From: an uncultured Mycoplasmatota bacterium
Lineage (GTDB): Bacteria; Bacillota_I; Bacilli_A; RF39; UBA660
Direction of reading: 5' to 3'
Length of the DNA: 64,000 nucleotides
NCBI GenBank assembly: GCA_900549285.1
Contig: URNW01000005.1
Location: forward strand, 3,873 to 67,872
In this document: one piece after another, positions 8,489-18,300 of the stretch
How the letters are laid out: the number at the start of each line of letters is the position of its first letter
Position numbering within the stretch: the stretch's first letter is position 1
Notes under the pieces: generated by a model
The model's input: the letters and a program-made list of their open reading frames with translations, nothing else
Told to the model about the DNA's origin: nothing
The model's database searches: none
Made by a program: the position numbers and the translations under genes

Positions 8489-9526
8489 CTAAATGTGATT
8501 CACATCATTATTAGTAACGACTTGTCTGTTTTTGGTAAAATTATAAGCATCTTTACACATATCTTCCAGTGTTTTTTCAGCTTTCCATCCTAGTTCTTTT
8601 TCAGCTAAATGGGCATCAGAATAATATTCATCAATATCACCAGGTCTTCTTGCTGTAATTTTATACGGAATTTTAACATTATTCACTTTTTCAAATGCAC
8701 GGATAATATCTAAAACGCTATATCCTATTCCTGTTCCTAAATTATATATTAATAAACCTTTTTCTATATTATTTAATTTTTCAATACCATTTATATGAGC
8801 TCTTGCTAAATCCATAATATGAATATAATCTCTTACGCCAGTACCATCTTTGGTATTATAATCATTTCCAAATACACTAAGTTCTTTTAATTCACCTGTT
8901 GCAACCATAGAAATATATGGCATTAAATTAGCTGGTATTCCGTTTGGTTCTTCACCAATTATTCCTGATGGGTGTGCTCCAACTGGATTAAAATATCTAA
9001 ATATTAATATTTTCCAATTATTATCTGATGTATATAAATCTTCTAGTATTTTTTCAACAAATAGCTTGCTTGTTGAATATGGATTAGTGGTTCCACCAGT
9101 TTTGGCTTTTTCTGTTAAAGGAATAAATTCAGGAGTTCCATACACTGTTGCCGTACTACTAAATATAATCGATTTAACGTTATGTTCATTCATTGCTTTT
9201 AAAAGTGTTAATACACTACTTACATTATTAATATAATAATCAATTGGTTTTGCTACACTTTCACCAACAGCTTTGTATGCTGCGAAATCGATTACATAAT
9301 CAATTCTGTTTTCTTCAAATATTTTATTTAAAATGTTTTTATCTAAAACGTTTCCTTCATAGAATTTAATTTCTTTTCCAGTCAATTTTTTTATTTTTTC
9401 TAATATGGTTGGTTTACTATTGCTAAAATCATCTAGTCCAATTATTTCATATCCAGAATTTAATAATTCAACACAGGTATGACTACCTATATAACCTGTA
9501 CATCCTGTAACAAATATTTTTTTCAT
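8489..9526 (-). CDS. galE: UDP-glucose 4-epimerase
   Basis: A 345-aa extended short-chain dehydrogenase that interconverts UDP-Glc and UDP-Gal (or the N-acetyl forms). N-terminal NAD motif GCTGYIGSHT (8-17), SST and YSTSK catalytic triad (near 125 and 150), and the GalE-typical RYFNPVGAHPSG and NLGTG segments. It is the last gene of the leftward glycan locus and is followed by a strong terminator. It probably supplies UDP-galactose for the locus glycosyltransferases. Confidence 0.96.
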   Translation of the reverse strand: MKKIFVTGCTGYIGSHTCVELLNSGYEIIGLDDFSNSKPTILEKIKKLTGKEIKFYEGNVLDKNILNKIFEENRIDYVIDFAAYKAVGESVAKPIDYYINNVSSVLTLLKAMNEHNVKSIIFSSTATVYGTPEFIPLTEKAKTGGTTNPYSTSKLFVEKILEDLYTSDNNWKILIFRYFNPVGAHPSGIIGEEPNGIPANLMPYISMVATGELKELSVFGNDYNTKDGTGVRDYIHIMDLARAHINGIEKLNNIEKGLLIYNLGTGIGYSVLDIIRAFEKVNNVKIPYKITARRPGDIDEYYSDAHLAEKELGWKAEKTLEDMCKDAYNFTKNRQVVTNNDVNHI

Positions 9527-9553
9527 AAAATCCTCTTTCTTTATCTTATTATA

Positions 9554-10033
9554 CTATAATTTTTTCATCAATTCTATATTTCTATTAAAATACCCATTCA
9601 CATAATAAAATTTTTGAGCATTTATATTATAAGCAAATACATCTATTAAGATGCCTTGACATCCAACACTTTTAAAATAATCTTCCATGTGCTTTAATAG
9701 TTTTTTACCTATACCGTTTGCTTGATATTGCTCTTTTACTACTAGTTCTGTTATTCTTGCCCTCTTAGGAGCAGCAAAATCATAAGTCTTTTCGTCATCA
9801 TTATTAATCAGCCCAATAATAAGTCCGACAATTTCTTCATTTTCTTTGCCTAAGAATATTTTACCTTCAAAAAGGCTCACTTCTTTCATTGTTTTTTCAA
9901 AGTATTTTTCACGATATTCAGGTGTTAAAATATTATATTGCTCTCTATCTATTTTGGTAATAAAACTTTGAAGATCTACTAATAAATCTTTTATATTTTC
10001 ATTATATTTTGAGGAATACTCTATTATTTCCAT
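9554..10033 (-). CDS. GNAT-family N-acetyltransferase
   Basis: A 159-aa single GNAT domain. The acetyl-CoA binding segment is 'QANGIGKKLLKHMEDYFKSV' (about 109-128, Q/RxxGxG/A), preceded by the 'ARITELVVKEQY' beta-4 strand and followed by 'FYYVNGYFNRNIELMK'. It starts 5 bp from the tagA gene end, so it shares that transcript. The substrate is unknown; a role in modifying an amino sugar or peptide is only an inference from context. Confidence 0.85.
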   Translation of the reverse strand: MEIIEYSSKYNENIKDLLVDLQSFITKIDREQYNILTPEYREKYFEKTMKEVSLFEGKIFLGKENEEIVGLIIGLINNDDEKTYDFAAPKRARITELVVKEQYQANGIGKKLLKHMEDYFKSVGCQGILIDVFAYNINAQKFYYVNGYFNRNIELMKKL

Positions 10034-10038
10034 ACTCT

Positions 10039-10749
10039 TTATTTTTCCCTTCTTACCTTTATTAAAAATTTTACATTATTATTCCAAAATCTTTTTATTC
10101 TTTTTGGCTCTTTTATAATTCGATATAGCCATTCTAAATTAAGTTTGATAAATATTTTTGGAGCTCTTTTTTTTACTCCACTTAAAACATCAAAAGAACC
10201 CCCTACACCTATATAAATGCCTTTTTTAGCATTTTCTATATATTTAGAAATCAATAATTCTTGTTTGGGTATTCCTAACGCTACTAAGCATATATCTGGA
10301 TTTAATTTAACTATTTTTTGCATTTCTTCTTCTTTATTTTCAATATAACCATCAGAGTATTCTAATATTTTAATATTAGGATATTCTTTTTTTATTTTTA
10401 GTACTAGTTGTTCTAATACTTCTTTGGTTGTACCAAATAAAGCCAGAGTATATTTTTCTTTATTAGCAAGAGATAAAAGATATTCTGCTAAGTCAATTCC
10501 TGTAATCCGTTCCACTACATTCATTCCTATCTTTTGACATGCTTTTACTACAGCAATACCGTCAGGAACTAAAGAATTATTATAATCAAGCAATAGATGT
10601 TTTAAAGCCTTTTCTTTTTTACTTAACATAAGAGTCTCTGGATTTACAGTGATGATAAATGCTTTTATGTTTTTTTTCAATTTCTCTTTTAGTTGTTCTT
10701 GATATTTTTCCTTTGATTCTTCTGTTATTCTCTGCAAATATTCTTTCAT
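10039..10749 (-). CDS. tagA: WecG/TagA/CpsF-family glycosyltransferase (GT26)
   Basis: Typical GT26 features over 236 aa: FIITVNPETLMLS, VPDGIAVVKACQKIGMNVVERITGIDLAEYLL (with the catalytic-type Asp of 'PDG'), a LALFGTTKEVLEQ nucleotide-sugar strand, VALGIPKQELLI, and GVGGSFDVLSGVKKRAPKIFIKLNLEWLYRII at the end. TagA adds ManNAc to undecaprenyl-PP-GlcNAc made by TagO. TagO and MnaA (which makes UDP-ManNAc) are both encoded in this locus, so this enzyme probably completes the linkage disaccharide at the cytosolic membrane face. Confidence 0.9.
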   Translation of the reverse strand: MKEYLQRITEESKEKYQEQLKEKLKKNIKAFIITVNPETLMLSKKEKALKHLLLDYNNSLVPDGIAVVKACQKIGMNVVERITGIDLAEYLLSLANKEKYTLALFGTTKEVLEQLVLKIKKEYPNIKILEYSDGYIENKEEEMQKIVKLNPDICLVALGIPKQELLISKYIENAKKGIYIGVGGSFDVLSGVKKRAPKIFIKLNLEWLYRIIKEPKRIKRFWNNNVKFLIKVRREK

Positions 10750-10750
10750 T

Positions 10751-13207
10751 TTATTCGTCCTTTTCTTTTTTTATATTATTAATAAATATTAGCCACTCTT
10801 TTTTTACCGTATCAAATTTGTAAGCATCTACATTTTTTCTTGCTTTATTACCCATTTTTTGCTTTTCTTTTACTGAATATTGTAAATATTTCTCTATTTT
10901 TTTAAGATATTCTTTTCTATTTCTATTCTCTATTAAATATCCTGTAGCTGGTTTTATTATTTCTTTTGCACCTTCGGCGCTAGAATATGCTATACAAGGC
11001 ACTCCAAAACTCATAGCCTCAATTAGTACTAATCCAAAAGATTCTTCTTTGGAAGTCATCAGGTACAAAGTTGAATTTTTTAAAGTTTTTTGAATTTCTT
11101 TTTTAGGTTTGAATCCCCATAATTTAATGTTTTTTTCTAAATTAAATTCATTAATTAGACTTTCTATTCTTTGACGATTTGAACCATCTCCATAAATATT
11201 TAAAAATACATCTTTATTATCTCTTGTTAGTTCATTCATAATATGAATTAGTTCATCCATTGCCTTCTCATTTTCTAATCTTCCTATAGAGATTAAATTT
11301 TTATTATTAAGTTTTGATATTTCTTGCTCATTTGGATAATAATCTAGCGCTAAAGGAATATATTTCATATTGATATTTATTTTATTTTCGTATTTTAATA
11401 ACAAAGTTTTACTTGCAGGCATAATATAGTCTATATTTTGAAAGTGATTTAATTTTTTTATATATTTTGCAGTTACGTTATAAGTGTGTTCTTGATGTAT
11501 TTTTATTGCTTTGTCTCGACCATATTTATTTAATATTTTACTAAAGGAATATCTTGTAGAAATTATTACTTTAGCATCATTATTAATAATGGATTTCTTT
11601 ATTAGATAATTTTTATTAAATAATATATAAATAGATTTTATTCCCTCTTTTAATATTTTTAAAATATTTTTTTCTCTTAATGCAGTTTTAAATTCTTTTT
11701 TATTAGATGTAATATTCATTAAATGTTTGATTTTTACTCTTTTATTAAATTTAAATGGCTCTTCTTTTTTACGGTATAAAGATATGACTTCTACTTCGTA
11801 TTTTTCGTCTAGCATATTAGCAATATTTGATATTGCATTTTCTATCCCACCATAGCCAAGATGTAAACTCAATATGGTAATTTTGCTATCATTAATTTCC
11901 CTTTTTTCAAATGATTTTATTTCATTTAATAAATATATAAAATAAATTGATATATAAATTGATACTGCTGGGGCAAGATAAGCATGTCCTGCTGTAGATG
12001 ATATTCCCAAGGTCATAAATATTATCATTAAATAGAAGAAAATATTAATATTAAATTTAGTGGATTTTGATTTTCTTTTTTTAAAATATATAATAAATGT
12101 ATATATGAATGGAAAAGCAACTATAAAAATCGCTAATAATCCTAGATGAAAAAATATATCTAAAAAGTCTATTTCTATTAATTTTTCTACTCTATAATTA
12201 GAAATTCGATCTGTATTAGAATATCCCATCCCAAAAAGTAAATAACTAGGTCTGTAATTTTCACTATAAATATAATAAGAATTTAGTGCATATATGTCGC
12301 GGTCACTAAGTAAAATTGAACCTAATTGTTTCATACTATTTAAAAATTTACTTCCTTCATAATAACTTGAAATTTCATTTTCTATTTCTGTAATCTCTTG
12401 AGATTCTTCTATTGATATAGAATTTTTTAAATTCATCGCAGAGTAATTTCCTGACATATAAATCGTTGTAATTAGAAAGGCTCCAAAAGTTATTATTACA
12501 ATTTCATTTAATATTCTTTTCTTTTTTAGAAGTGTCGTTATAAATATTAAAAAGGTAATAATAATAATGCCAAATAATGTCACTTTTGTTCCAATTAAAC
12601 TAATTGTAAATAAACTTAGAATGAACAATATTGAAAATAATAATTTATGTTTTTTTAGCAATAAGTAAATAAAAGGAAAAAGTAGGAGCAAAATTGTTGA
12701 TACTTCATTTGCGGAAAAGTACCATCCTACTGATCCAGCATAGCTACTATTAGAATAAGATTTAAAATTAATATCTAAAATAGTTGGTATTATTATTATT
12801 AAAATATAAAATATTAAATTCCATAACATTATTTTATCTAATTTGTCTTTTTCAAAGCCACTTTCATCAAATATGTTTAATAATGCAAATGTTAATACTG
12901 GAAAATAGATGAATTTTAAAATGTATTTAAGCTCACTTACTAAAAAAGTTAGATTTAATAAATCATTTTTAAATAAGAAATATCCAATTATATATATTAT
13001 AATTCCTAAATAATATAAAATCGATATTTTTTTAAATTTACTTGCAGATAAGAAAAACACATAAATATAAGCTATAATAATTGCTAATCCTTTAATAATC
13101 ATTCCTACTGATAAAAAATTTTCCACCATTCTATTATTTAAACTTGTTAATAAGTCTAATAATGGTAAGGTTAATAAAAATATTTCTAGTAATCTTCTTT
13201 TTTTCAT
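10751..13207 (-). CDS. Fused O-antigen polymerase/ligase-like membrane protein and GT4 glycosyltransferase
   Basis: An 818-aa fusion. Residues about 5-430 form 10-12 hydrophobic helices with a large polar loop (about 265-345) as in Wzy/O-antigen ligase proteins. Residues about 445-815 are a cytosolic GT-B enzyme of the GT4 type: ILSLHLGYGGIENAISNIANML at its start (acceptor side), ISIGRLENEKAMDELI, KNIKLWGFKPKKEIQ and SKEESFGLVLIEAMSFGVPCIA with the EX7E-type donor motif. The two halves are normally separate genes. The fusion suggests addition of a sugar directly coupled to polymerisation. It has its own promoter at 13228 behind a terminator. Confidence 0.85.
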   Translation of the reverse strand: MKKRRLLEIFLLTLPLLDLLTSLNNRMVENFLSVGMIIKGLAIIIAYIYVFFLSASKFKKISILYYLGIIIYIIGYFLFKNDLLNLTFLVSELKYILKFIYFPVLTFALLNIFDESGFEKDKLDKIMLWNLIFYILIIIIPTILDINFKSYSNSSYAGSVGWYFSANEVSTILLLLFPFIYLLLKKHKLLFSILFILSLFTISLIGTKVTLFGIIIITFLIFITTLLKKKRILNEIVIITFGAFLITTIYMSGNYSAMNLKNSISIEESQEITEIENEISSYYEGSKFLNSMKQLGSILLSDRDIYALNSYYIYSENYRPSYLLFGMGYSNTDRISNYRVEKLIEIDFLDIFFHLGLLAIFIVAFPFIYTFIIYFKKRKSKSTKFNINIFFYLMIIFMTLGISSTAGHAYLAPAVSIYISIYFIYLLNEIKSFEKREINDSKITILSLHLGYGGIENAISNIANMLDEKYEVEVISLYRKKEEPFKFNKRVKIKHLMNITSNKKEFKTALREKNILKILKEGIKSIYILFNKNYLIKKSIINNDAKVIISTRYSFSKILNKYGRDKAIKIHQEHTYNVTAKYIKKLNHFQNIDYIMPASKTLLLKYENKININMKYIPLALDYYPNEQEISKLNNKNLISIGRLENEKAMDELIHIMNELTRDNKDVFLNIYGDGSNRQRIESLINEFNLEKNIKLWGFKPKKEIQKTLKNSTLYLMTSKEESFGLVLIEAMSFGVPCIAYSSAEGAKEIIKPATGYLIENRNRKEYLKKIEKYLQYSVKEKQKMGNKARKNVDAYKFDTVKKEWLIFINNIKKEKDE

Positions 13208-13227
13208 ATTTTACCTCACATATTTTA

Positions 13228-13233
13228 ATTATA
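13228..13233 (-). promoter_or_regulatory. -10 box for the polymerase-GT4 fusion transcript
   Basis: TATAAT on the minus strand follows the terminator at 13252-13277 and precedes the GTGAGG ribosome binding site. No convincing -35. Confidence 0.5.
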
Positions 13234-13251
13234 TCGTATTTAATAGTATTT

Positions 13252-13277
13252 AAAAAGCATAATTTCTTTAATTATGC
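13252..13277 (-). terminator. Internal terminator of the glycan locus
   Basis: An 8-bp perfect stem (13257-13264 with 13270-13277), a 5-nt loop and T5 on the minus strand overlap the stop codon of the preceding GT2 gene. It divides the locus into transcription units. Confidence 0.75.
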
Positions 13278-14224
13278 CTAAAATTATACAAGCTACAATA
13301 TAATTTTGTTAATGTTCTATTTGTTTTTACGATTCTTTTCAAATAATTAAACCTTTTTAAATAATTACATTTTCTCCATTTTGGATCTAGCTTATATAGA
13401 TATTTAAATGCTTCATTTATAAAAGTATCTCGATCTTTTTTATCTTTAATATATCTCTGTTGTATAGTGTAATCTGTTAAAATCATAACAATAAGACTAA
13501 TTATTGGTTCTTTAGGATAATCAACTTCTTTAAGATTCTTGACAATTATTTCTATGATTTTAAAAATATCAAATATTCTTTTGTCTCTTATTGTTGTTTC
13601 ACTTTTTTCGTGTATAACATAGTATGTCAAAAAGTCGGCTATTTTTCCTATTTTTTTGGCATTTAATAATGATTTAATAACAAATGGAGCATCTTCATAT
13701 TTTAAATTTTCTTCAAATTTAATATTATTTTTTTTGATCATATTCATTTTATAAATTTTATTGCATGGTCCTAAATTGATAAAATTAATTAAACTTGGAT
13801 TGCTTTTTAATGATGAATCTTTAAAGTTTACAAATTCTATTTTTTTTAATTTATCATTTCTATCTTCAAAATAATTGCATATTACAATATCGCAATTATC
13901 TTCATCAGCTTTTTTTATCATTTTTTTACAAAAATTTTTATCTAAATAATCATCTGAATCAACAAAAGCAATATAATTTCCAGTTGCATTTTCTATCCCT
14001 AAATTTCTAGTTTTTCCAATACCTTCGTTTTTTTTACTGATATATTTTAATCTTTTGTCTCGATATAATTTTATTATCTCTTCAGAATTATCAATTGATC
14101 CATCATTAATGACAATTATTTCAATATCTTTATATGTTTGCGTTATTAAAGAATCCAGACATTTTCTAAGATATTTGGATGTGTTATATACTGGAACTAT
14201 TAAACTAATTTTTGCCATTTTCAC
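13268..14224 (-). CDS. GT2-family glycosyltransferase
   Basis: 318 aa with the GT-A core: ISLIVPVYNTSKYLRKCLDSL at the start, the INDGSIDNS loop, the DSDDYLD metal-binding DXD near residue 90-96, and a PCNKIYK/EDAPFV acceptor-side segment that replaces ED as the catalytic base region. The C-terminal 100 residues are basic and helical. It overlaps the upstream GT2 gene by 4 bp (translational coupling). Donor and acceptor cannot be read from sequence. Confidence 0.9.
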   Translation of the reverse strand: MKMAKISLIVPVYNTSKYLRKCLDSLITQTYKDIEIIVINDGSIDNSEEIIKLYRDKRLKYISKKNEGIGKTRNLGIENATGNYIAFVDSDDYLDKNFCKKMIKKADEDNCDIVICNYFEDRNDKLKKIEFVNFKDSSLKSNPSLINFINLGPCNKIYKMNMIKKNNIKFEENLKYEDAPFVIKSLLNAKKIGKIADFLTYYVIHEKSETTIRDKRIFDIFKIIEIIVKNLKEVDYPKEPIISLIVMILTDYTIQQRYIKDKKDRDTFINEAFKYLYKLDPKWRKCNYLKRFNYLKRIVKTNRTLTKLYCSLYNFRHN

Positions 14225-15150
14225 CTCTTAAGATAATTATAAAATAAATATGCATTATTTTTTATAAGAAAATTCCTAATTTTTGATTTTATAGTTTTAG
14301 CTTTTAAATGAACATAACAATTATTGATTTTTAAGATTTTATTATATTTCTTAAAATCTCTATATTTTAACCTTGTTGAATAATAAATTAGTGAATTATT
14401 AATAAAAGCTATTAAATCTTTATTTGGATTAATATTTGCTAATTCTTTTTTTAGAAAATTAGCTTGTAAAATCATATCCTCCATTTTTTTTATTTTTTTA
14501 GAATAGTCATTAGTTGTCATTAAACTATTTTTTCGTTTTACATAATTATAACCAATATAAGAAATTGATTTTACTTTTTTAGCTTTAGCAATCACTAAAG
14601 GAATTAAGCCATAATCTTCAGCAATACAATTTTCCATAAATTTAAATTTATTCTTTTTATAATATTTAGCACTATAACAATAACTCCATGCATTTTCTAT
14701 ATAATGATATTTTAATATCTTATTAAAAGCACTTATACCATCAATAGTATTAAAGCCAATTTCTTCATACTTAATAATTTTATCATTAACTATATCTTGA
14801 ATTTGAAAACGGATTAAATCAGGATTTCCTTTTATTTCATTATTTATTGTTTCTAATAGTGTTTTTTCAAAAAAATCATCACTATCTAAGAACAAAATAT
14901 ATTCTCCTTTTGAAGCCTCAATACCAAGATTTCGTGCTTTACTGAGTCCTGTTTTTTCAGCAAAAATTTTACTAAAATTTTTATATTTTTTAACATATTT
15001 ATCAACTATTACTTCACTATTATCACTACACTTATCACAGATAATTATTACTTCATAGTTTTGATATGTTTGATTTACTATACTATCTAAACATTTTCTT
15101 AAATAATTTTCTACATTATAAACAGGAACTATAATACTAAACTTAATCAT
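14221..15150 (-). CDS. GT2-family glycosyltransferase
   Basis: 309 aa, a paralogue of the next gene: FSIIVPVYNVENYLRKCLDSIV, IICDKCSDNS, FLDSDDFFE (DXD near 91-94), AWSYCYSAKYYKKN and the base region CIAEDYGLIPLV. The C terminus is Lys-rich. It sits 7 bp after the three-domain glycosyltransferase gene and shares its transcript. Specificity unknown. Confidence 0.9.
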   Translation of the reverse strand: MIKFSIIVPVYNVENYLRKCLDSIVNQTYQNYEVIIICDKCSDNSEVIVDKYVKKYKNFSKIFAEKTGLSKARNLGIEASKGEYILFLDSDDFFEKTLLETINNEIKGNPDLIRFQIQDIVNDKIIKYEEIGFNTIDGISAFNKILKYHYIENAWSYCYSAKYYKKNKFKFMENCIAEDYGLIPLVIAKAKKVKSISYIGYNYVKRKNSLMTTNDYSKKIKKMEDMILQANFLKKELANINPNKDLIAFINNSLIYYSTRLKYRDFKKYNKILKINNCYVHLKAKTIKSKIRNFLIKNNAYLFYNYLKR

Positions 15151-15157
15151 ATTTACC

Positions 15158-18100
15158 TCATTTATTGTTATCTTCTAAAATTATTTTTGCAGTAATTAAT
15201 AGATTTGTAGAAAATTCGTTTTTAACTATATTTTTTTTATTTAAAAATTTATCTATGCTTTCAGGTAATTTATCAATATTTTTATCAATAAATATGATAC
15301 TTTTATTGTCTTTTAACATCTCAGTAAATTCTTTTAATTTGTGATTAAAAGCACTTATTACTATGCATGGTGTATTAGTAATTAGAGAAAATATTAGACC
15401 ATGTAATCGATCGGTAACTACTAATTTATGCCTTGCAAAATTTTTCAATTGTTCGTACACAACATAGTTTCTTTGGATTTTTTTGATATTTGTTGTCCAA
15501 AGATTATTAGTAAAACTATAATTATTATCAACAGACTTAATTATTTTTAATATTTCTTCATACTTATTTTTATCTAAACCGCTTTCATCGTTTAAATCTC
15601 TTAAACAACACATTATTCCATTACGATTATAGCCATAATCAAAATTTAAGTTTAGTGCTAAATCCAAAGACTCATAACATTTTGCATTAAAAAAATTTTT
15701 TTTAGCAATTTCTAAGCTAATATGTCCACGAGTAAATATAGTTAGATTATGATGTTTATTATAAATTTCTTTACTTATTTCAAATTCCTTATCATCATTA
15801 AAATAAATTGTTTGAGGTAATATAATGATTTTATTATTTGGAAAGTTTTCAATTATAATTCTTCGAACATTTTCTTCATTTTTAAACTTATTTCCTAAAT
15901 TGCCGCCCCCTTGTAAAAATATTAGATCATCATTATTTATAATATTCTCTAGATAAGGCAATGTATCACTAAATTCGTAAGTTGATACTTCTATTAATTT
16001 ATAGTCCTTGAAGTATTTCCTAATAAACTCATATTCTCCATAAGTTATGGCAGCGTCACCAATGTTACTATGTTCACTAGTACCAATTAATATTATTTTC
16101 TTGGTAAAATATAAATTAGATAGTTTTTCATCTCTTAAAAAATCATATTTCTTTTCAAAATCATACATTTGGTCATGAAGTAAATAAACTTTATTTTGCA
16201 TATCTATCAAAATATCATTATTTTTTTTTATATTTTTTTCGATATCGTCGATAAGTAACTTTTCTTTGTTATTAAAATTATTAATTAATATATCACTTTT
16301 ATCTTTTAATATTTGTAATGATTGATTGCTTTGATTACTTAAGTTGTCATTAACTGCTTCTGCCATAATATTATAAAAAACTCTTTTAAAAGGTCGATAT
16401 AGTGGCCCTAATATTTTTTGCTTTAATGATTTTCTATTAGTATTTAAACTGCTAATAGTGGACTTCTTTATAACTATATCTTTCATATAGCCATGTTCAG
16501 CTTCAAAAAGTCGTAAATCAAAAACATGATTTAAACATCTGCTATTATAGATTTTTTTCTTGTCATTATTTTTCAATGCTTGACTAAATATTTTATTTAA
16601 TCGAATTAATTCTTCAGCACCTACTTTGCCATTCCAAGGAGCAACTATTTTTAAATCTTCTTCAGTTAGGTTAATATCTAATTTAGCAAAATTCTTTTTT
16701 ACTAAGTCACGCATCATGTCGATTGTTTTTTTATTTTGGCCAGCAGAACCAGCATGCCAACGGTGATAATATAATACTTCTGGGATACTACCAACTTTCA
16801 TACCTTTATCAAAGCATCTTAACCAAAGTTCCCAATCTTCAACATGACTTCTACTTTCATCATACCATAAATTATTTTCTATAAAGAATTTTTTGCGGAA
16901 CATTATTGTGGGATGATTAAATGGACAAGTAAATATACTCCATGCATGAGCCATTTCACCTTCAAATGATATTCTCTCTTCGTTCATATCTCCAAAATAT
17001 TCAAAATTAGATGTTACTAAATCAATATCGCTATGTTCATTTAAATATTTAACTTGTTTATAAAGGCGATTTTTTGCTATACGATCATCATCATCAATAC
17101 GAGCAATATAATCAGCTTTAGCATTTTTAATGCCAATATTTAAACTTTTAGCAATACCTGCTCTTTCCTCATTAATAATTAGGTTAACCCGAGGATCGTC
17201 ATATTTCTTTAAAAGGTTTATAAGTTCGTCATTTTCATTGCCATCAACTACTAAAATAATTTCGAAATTATCATATTGAAATCCATGTTCCTGCTCTTGT
17301 TTTATAAGAAGATCATCAAGAATTTGCTTAAAGTACTCAACTTTTGGTTTATACATTGGTATAATTATTGAAACATCTGGTTTTATTTCACCAAGGCAAT
17401 CACTTCCTCCGAGTTTTAACCACTCCTTATAATATTCATACCATTTGGGATAGGTTTTAAATAAATACCAGCTTTTCCAAAATTTACGAGTTCCCCAAGC
17501 ATGAACAATTTTAGCATTACTAGCATCTCTTTTATAACTTGGATAGAAACAATATGCTCCATTTTCACCAACGCAAGTAACATTCACATTAAATTCTTGA
17601 ATTAATATATTTAAAATACCTTGATCGGGTAATACTAAATTCTCGGCATATTCGATAGTTTTATCAAAACACCATTTTGTCATTTTATCATAATCTTTTA
17701 GAGTATCTGCTACTGTTATTAAACCTGAACTCATGTTATACCTAGTCATATCATAGTTAGATATAGGTATCTTAAAGCTGGTTCGAACTGTATCAGTTGT
17801 TTTATAAGACTTGTTTTTTGGGTCTTCAAAATTAGCAGACATACCACTTTCCTTGGCTTTATCAATTATTGAATCTAGTTTACCGCAAATTAAGACATCC
17901 GTGTCTAGCCAAGTAATAGTTTCATATTCGTTTAATAAATCGAACATATAGTATCTAGAAAACATTAATGGTGAAAATTTTTCAAATGCTGGCAATGCTT
18001 TAATATTGTCTGGTAATTTATAATTAAATTTAATAAATCTACACGGAATTAAATCTTCTATTATCTTTTTATCCTTTTCATCTATTTTATCATAATAATA

Positions 18101-18214
18101 TATAATTGCTTCATCAAATAATCTATCATTAGTATCTTTTAACTGAATTAATAGATTTCCAATTAAAGCAGGCCTTGTATCAGCTATCATTATTGCATTT
18201 TTTTTCTTTTTCAT
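15158..18214 (-). CDS. Three-domain GT8-like / GT2 / polysaccharide pyruvyl transferase protein
   Basis: A 1018-aa protein with three enzyme modules. Residues about 5-270 look like a GT8-type transferase (TITWLDTDVLICGKLDS with a DXD near 102). Residues about 278-520 are GT2 (VSIIIPMYKPKVEYFKQILD, ARIDDDDRIAK, HVEDWELWLRC). Residues about 690-1018 match polysaccharide pyruvyl transferase (KIILIGTSEHSNIGDAAITY, IFLQGGGNLGNKF, TDRLHGLIFSLI). A long helical linker (about 600-690) separates modules two and three. One chain could add two sugars and a pyruvate ketal. It has a strong private promoter. Confidence 0.85.
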   Translation of the reverse strand: MKKKKNAIMIADTRPALIGNLLIQLKDTNDRLFDEAIIYYYDKIDEKDKKIIEDLIPCRFIKFNYKLPDNIKALPAFEKFSPLMFSRYYMFDLLNEYETITWLDTDVLICGKLDSIIDKAKESGMSANFEDPKNKSYKTTDTVRTSFKIPISNYDMTRYNMSSGLITVADTLKDYDKMTKWCFDKTIEYAENLVLPDQGILNILIQEFNVNVTCVGENGAYCFYPSYKRDASNAKIVHAWGTRKFWKSWYLFKTYPKWYEYYKEWLKLGGSDCLGEIKPDVSIIIPMYKPKVEYFKQILDDLLIKQEQEHGFQYDNFEIILVVDGNENDELINLLKKYDDPRVNLIINEERAGIAKSLNIGIKNAKADYIARIDDDDRIAKNRLYKQVKYLNEHSDIDLVTSNFEYFGDMNEERISFEGEMAHAWSIFTCPFNHPTIMFRKKFFIENNLWYDESRSHVEDWELWLRCFDKGMKVGSIPEVLYYHRWHAGSAGQNKKTIDMMRDLVKKNFAKLDINLTEEDLKIVAPWNGKVGAEELIRLNKIFSQALKNNDKKKIYNSRCLNHVFDLRLFEAEHGYMKDIVIKKSTISSLNTNRKSLKQKILGPLYRPFKRVFYNIMAEAVNDNLSNQSNQSLQILKDKSDILINNFNNKEKLLIDDIEKNIKKNNDILIDMQNKVYLLHDQMYDFEKKYDFLRDEKLSNLYFTKKIILIGTSEHSNIGDAAITYGEYEFIRKYFKDYKLIEVSTYEFSDTLPYLENIINNDDLIFLQGGGNLGNKFKNEENVRRIIIENFPNNKIIILPQTIYFNDDKEFEISKEIYNKHHNLTIFTRGHISLEIAKKNFFNAKCYESLDLALNLNFDYGYNRNGIMCCLRDLNDESGLDKNKYEEILKIIKSVDNNYSFTNNLWTTNIKKIQRNYVVYEQLKNFARHKLVVTDRLHGLIFSLITNTPCIVISAFNHKLKEFTEMLKDNKSIIFIDKNIDKLPESIDKFLNKKNIVKNEFSTNLLITAKIILEDNNK

Positions 18215-18248
18215 AATTTACTCCAATTTCTAATAATATTACATTATA

Positions 18249-18278
18249 ATTATAACAACTTTAATGTTATTATGTCAA
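18249..18278 (-). promoter_or_regulatory. Internal promoter of the glycan locus
   Basis: TTGACA (18273-18278), an 18-bp spacer and TATAAT (18249-18254) on the minus strand. It drives the three-domain transferase and the two GT2 genes. Confidence 0.75.
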
Positions 18279-18300
18279 AAAAAAATGGCAATTAACCATT
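18277..18300 (-). terminator. Weak terminator after the radical SAM gene
   Basis: A short stem (AATGG with CCATT) overlaps the stop codon and is followed by nine T on the minus strand. The T run abuts the -35 box of the next promoter. Confidence 0.4.
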
